A DNA stretch of 37,175 nt from NCBI GenBank assembly GCA_002723045.1, contig PBNI01000011.1, forward strand, positions 5,377-42,551, read 5' to 3'. The position numbers were made by a program, and so were the translations under genes. Shown here piece by piece: positions 35,877-37,175 of this stretch (its first letter is position 1; each line of letters begins with the position of its first letter). The stretch is from Methanobacteriota archaeon. Its GTDB lineage: Archaea; Thermoplasmatota; Poseidoniia; Poseidoniales; Thalassarchaeaceae. The notes under the pieces are model-generated. The model saw only the letters and a list, made by a program, of their open reading frames with translations, was not told the origin of the DNA and ran no database searches.

Positions 35877-36923
35877 TTATTGTGATTGCTCGAAGGCCTC
35901 TATGGCCCTGACTATGTCCTCGTCAGTGATGTGAAGGTGTGCCACGGCCCTGACTATGGAGTCTGTTTCCTCGCTCACATCCACTCCTCTGCTAGCAAGC
36001 CTGCTGGCCACCTCCTTCGCGCTGTCTTCATTGCACTGAACGTAGACCATGTTGGATTGGACTGCCCCCAGTTCCACTGAAAACGAGTTCATTCTGCTGA
36101 TCGCTTCTGCGAGCCTGGATGCCCGGATGTGGTCCTCGGAGAGTCGGTCAATGTTGTTCTCCAAAGCATAGATCCCTGCAGCGGCTAGTATCCCCGACTG
36201 TCTCATACCGCCTCCAAAGGTCTTCCTCCACCAGCGAGACTTGGAGATGGTTTCTAGGTCCCCGACCAGAACTGAGCCCACAGGGGCCCCTAGGCCCTTT
36301 GACAGGCAAATGGATACCGTGTCGAAGCCTCGGACCATCCTTTCGGGATCGACCCCGCTGCCGATCACCGCATTGAACAGACGTGCCCCGTCCAAGTGTG
36401 TTCTACAGTCGTTTTCATGGGCTACTTGGCATATCTCGTCAAGTGTTTTCTGCTCGTAAATCGAGCCGCCCCCAACGTTGGCGGTATTCTCTGCGCATAC
36501 TAGCTTACAATCCGGAAAGTGGTAGTTGCTCCCCGCAGTTTTCCTGATAGCTTGCTGTACGCCGGCGGGCGTCATCTGCCCCCAGTCTCCGTCAACCAGA
36601 GAAATGGAGCAACCCGCCAGAGATGCATATGCTCCTGATTCCCACAGGTAGATGTGGCTATTGCGATGTGTGAGAATCTCATCGCCGTGGTTAGTTTGCG
36701 ACTTTATTGCAATGTTGTTCGACATGGTTCCAGAGGGGACGAAGACGGCTGCATCTTTTCCCAGCATTCCTGCGACCGTGTTTTCGAGTTGAATTACCGT
36801 GGGATCGTCGCCCCAGACATCGTCCCCGACCGCGGCTTTTGCCATAGCCTCCCTCATTGGCGGCGTCGGCTGGGTGACTGTGTCGCTGCGTAGGTCTACT
36901 CGGTCCCCGGGATAGTCCCTCAT
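35877..36923 (-). CDS. ltaE: Low-specificity L-threonine aldolase
   Basis: [81 protein letters not shown]. Confidence 0.94.
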   Translation of the reverse strand: MRDYPGDRVDLRSDTVTQPTPPMREAMAKAAVGDDVWGDDPTVIQLENTVAGMLGKDAAVFVPSGTMSNNIAIKSQTNHGDEILTHRNSHIYLWESGAYASLAGCSISLVDGDWGQMTPAGVQQAIRKTAGSNYHFPDCKLVCAENTANVGGGSIYEQKTLDEICQVAHENDCRTHLDGARLFNAVIGSGVDPERMVRGFDTVSICLSKGLGAPVGSVLVGDLETISKSRWWRKTFGGGMRQSGILAAAGIYALENNIDRLSEDHIRASRLAEAISRMNSFSVELGAVQSNMVYVQCNEDSAKEVASRLASRGVDVSEETDSIVRAVAHLHITDEDIVRAIEAFEQSQ

Positions 36924-36973
36924 GGGACTCGCTGGAGGGGCGTTTCACATAACTGGTGTGTCTACAGGTAGTG

Positions 36974-37175
36974 TTACTTCGAGATCAAGTCCTCTGTTGA
37001 CATGTACTTCCTTCGACCATCGCCATCGTCGGATTCCTTCTTGTTTGAGATGTAGAGGATGGATATGGTCCCGAGAACGATAGCAGGTACCCCGAACATC
37101 AGTATAGTCATCCAGATCGGCCTCTCAATGTCGATGCATCCAGTCTGCCCGCTAAGTTCCTGCTCGGTACCGGAT
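36974..37175 (-). CDS. Membrane protein C-terminus, truncated by window end
   Basis: Read by hand: ...SGTEQELSGQTGCIDIERPIWMTILMFGVPAIVLGTISILYISNKKESDDGDGRRKYMSTEDLISK*; one TM helix and a charged tail; open to the window edge. Confidence 0.65.
   Translation of the reverse strand, partial: SGTEQELSGQTGCIDIERPIWMTILMFGVPAIVLGTISILYISNKKESDDGDGRRKYMSTEDLISK

Noticed and set aside
1-37175. CRISPR arrays, tRNA/rRNA genes, insertion sequences
   Set aside because: No regularly spaced repeats, tRNA-like cloverleafs, rRNA segments or transposase motifs were recognised by eye; a tRNAscan/Infernal run would settle this.

Overview
The 37 kb window is densely coded chromosome from an archaeon. Lineage is inferred to be euryarchaeal and probably Marine Group II/III-like; no 16S is present to confirm this. 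The archaeal anchor is a collinear block ftsZ - secE - spt5/nusG - L11(C-terminal domain) - L1 - L10/P0 - L12/P1. AK6-type adenylate kinase, a CDP-alcohol phosphatidyltransferase, archaeosine radical-SAM RaSEA and an archaeal YchF/Obg GTPase add support. Other content: a SRPBCC-TIGR01777 epimerase, an RND/MMPL-SSD exporter, a DnaJ with a reduced zinc module, FAH and MtaD-type hydrolases, a CaCA antiporter, a degenerate-looking heme-copper-oxidase-like membrane protein, an Atg22-like MFS protein with a large insertion, an M20 peptidase, a large AddA/AddB-like helicase-nuclease pair, a secreted thioredoxin-fold protein with a sorting-type C-terminus, and threonine aldolase. No tRNA, rRNA, CRISPR array or transposon was recognised. 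The most unusual observations are: (1) Spt5 carries an N-terminal Nudix-fold domain with an eroded catalytic box; (2) the L11 gene in its normal operon slot encodes only the C-terminal rRNA-binding domain; (3) an oxidase-subunit-I-like protein seems to lack key metal ligands; (4) DnaJ has two of the four CxxCxG motifs; (5) a bacterial-type AddAB pair in which both subunits carry paired nuclease-domain cysteines. Two small CDS absent from the ORF track were read directly: a 48-aa DUF4177-like protein at 2030-2176, and a truncated membrane protein at the right edge.
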